DNA of 6,391 bases from Parcubacteria group bacterium (GTDB lineage Bacteria > Patescibacteriota > Minisyncoccia > UBA6257 > JAAZHW01), in contig JAAZHW010000035.1 of the NCBI GenBank assembly GCA_012510515.1, forward strand, positions 1 through 6,391. Reading direction: 5' to 3'. Below the pieces are notes generated by a model, which saw only the letters and a program-made list of their open reading frames with translations, was not told the DNA's origin and ran no database searches. A program made the position numbers and the translations under genes. Positions 5,746 to 6,391 of the stretch are shown piece by piece. Position 1 is the stretch's first letter. The number at the start of each line of letters is the position of its first letter.

Positions 5746-5780
5746 AAATAAAAGGTCGAATAAATAAAAGGTCGAATAAA
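5743..5780 (+). repeat. 16-bp tandem duplication in promoter/leader
   Basis: Two identical, directly adjacent copies of AATAAATAAAAGGTCG lie at 5743-5758 and 5759-5774, followed by a partial third start AATAAA (5775-5780). The first copy overlaps the last three bases of the -10 box and the second lies in the predicted leader. Perfect identity suggests a recent duplication by slippage; a pair of protein-binding sites is an alternative. Confidence 0.9.
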
Positions 5781-5801
5781 AATTAATAAAAAATAAATTA
5801 T

Positions 5802-6391
5802 ATGATTGTTCAATCTTGGGCTGATATTTTAGTAGCCTCATTTCAAAATTGGTGGGGTGCTTTTGTTAATTTTCTTCCTAATTTTTTAGGCGCCCTTATT
5901 ATATTTTTAATTGGTTTAATACTTGCCGCTGGTTTAGCAGCTTTGGTATCCAAGCTTATTAATGCTATTAAATTAGATAAACTATTAGCAAAAGTAGGTG
6001 TTGATAAATTTTGTGAACGAGCTGGTTGGCAATTAAATTCCGGAAAATTTTTAGGTGAAGTTGTTCGTTGGTTTATTATTTTAATTTTTCTTTTGGCAGC
6101 AGCTGATATTTTAAAATTAGACGCCATCAGTTCATTTTTACAAGACGTAGTAATATATATACCTAATATCGTTATTGCTATTGTTGTTATGTTGGCGACT
6201 ATTATTGTGGCTGATTTTGCTGCTTCATTAGTAAAAGGAACAATTAAAGGCGCTAGTCTTTACGCCTCTAATTTTTTATCCTCTCTTACTAGATGGATTA
6301 TTTTGATCTTTGGTTTTTTAACCGCTTTACTTCAATTAGGAATTGGCGTTACAATAATTAATACTATTGTTACAGGGGTTTTTGCGATGAT
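5802..6391 (+). CDS. Multi-span 'conserved TM helix' / mechanosensitive-channel-like membrane protein (3' end outside window)
   Basis: The frame is open from ATG 5802 to the window edge (196 whole codons). The first ATG after the in-frame TAA at 5787-5789 is used. The product is very hydrophobic, with likely membrane helices at about 24-50, 86-105, 117-140, 163-182 and from 184 onward. An internal repeat is visible: L-P-N (25-27) and I-P-N (120-122) each open a helix followed by a short amphipathic K/A-rich segment (I-N-A-I-K-L-D-K and V-K-G-T-I-K-G-A). This resembles TM_helix repeats (PF05552-like) in CmpX/small-conductance mechanosensitive channel relatives, and a similar arrangement is known to me from Patescibacteria membrane proteins. 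Such proteins are thought to gate solutes during osmotic stress. The MscS beta domain, if any, is beyond the window. The family call rests on resemblance only. It has its own promoter and is separate from the preceding operon. Confidence 0.82.
   Translation, partial: MIVQSWADILVASFQNWWGAFVNFLPNFLGALIIFLIGLILAAGLAALVSKLINAIKLDKLLAKVGVDKFCERAGWQLNSGKFLGEVVRWFIILIFLLAAADILKLDAISSFLQDVVIYIPNIVIAIVVMLATIIVADFAASLVKGTIKGASLYASNFLSSLTRWIILIFGFLTALLQLGIGVTIINTIVTGVFAM

Noticed and set aside
5695..5801. Riboswitch or structured RNA leader before the last gene
   Set aside because: No stable stem can be drawn; the leader is A/T-rich with only the 16-bp direct repeat.
5843..6127. Minus-strand open frame near the right edge
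   Set aside because: It is antisense to the multi-span membrane protein frame from 5802, which has clear hydrophobic periodicity and internal repeats.

Overview
The window is a compact, very AT-rich stretch in which every recognisable gene lies on the + strand. It carries seven complete genes, two genes cut by the window edges, and short intergenic gaps. The gene set and style fit a Candidate Phyla Radiation / Patescibacteria genome, probably Parcubacteria-like. The signs are low GC, no Shine-Dalgarno sequence at any gene start, TAA as the only stop codon, the secY-operon remnant adk-map, and a multi-span 'conserved TM helix' protein. This placement is inferred from gene content and style, not from a phylogenetic marker.

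Layout. (1) 1-1593: the 3' part of adk (adenylate kinase with a four-cysteine zinc LID), then map (type I methionine aminopeptidase) and ruvX/yqgF (Holliday-junction resolvase-like / pre-16S rRNA nuclease). These are closely spaced and probably co-transcribed; the adk-map pair normally ends the ribosomal-protein/secY operon. (2) 1594-2190: a single small gene for a membrane-anchored, probably exported beta-rich protein of unknown function. It has its own near-consensus promoter and a strong intrinsic terminator. (3) 2191-5682: a second promoter followed by four tightly packed genes: a polyprenyl/dolichyl-phosphate-glucosyltransferase-like GT2 enzyme, a GalT-family nucleotidyltransferase, a DedA-family membrane protein and a D-2-hydroxyacid dehydrogenase. 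(4) 5683-6391: a third promoter, a 16-bp tandem duplication overlapping and following its -10 element, and the start of a multi-span membrane protein of the TM_helix / mechanosensitive-channel-like group, cut by the window end.

How the genes fit together. The first three are housekeeping genes. Three of the four genes in the second operon can be read as one theme, sugar activation and lipid-carrier use: GalT handles sugar-1-phosphate and UDP-sugar, the GT2 enzyme would load a sugar on a polyprenyl phosphate, and DedA proteins move undecaprenyl phosphate or other lipids across the membrane. The dehydrogenase has no obvious place in that scheme.

The most notable regulatory observation is that the two internal promoters lie so close to their ATG codons that the transcripts should be leaderless. 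I found no CRISPR array, insertion sequence, tRNA, rRNA or clear novel system. The intergenic stretches are all under 130 bases and are described in the entries.
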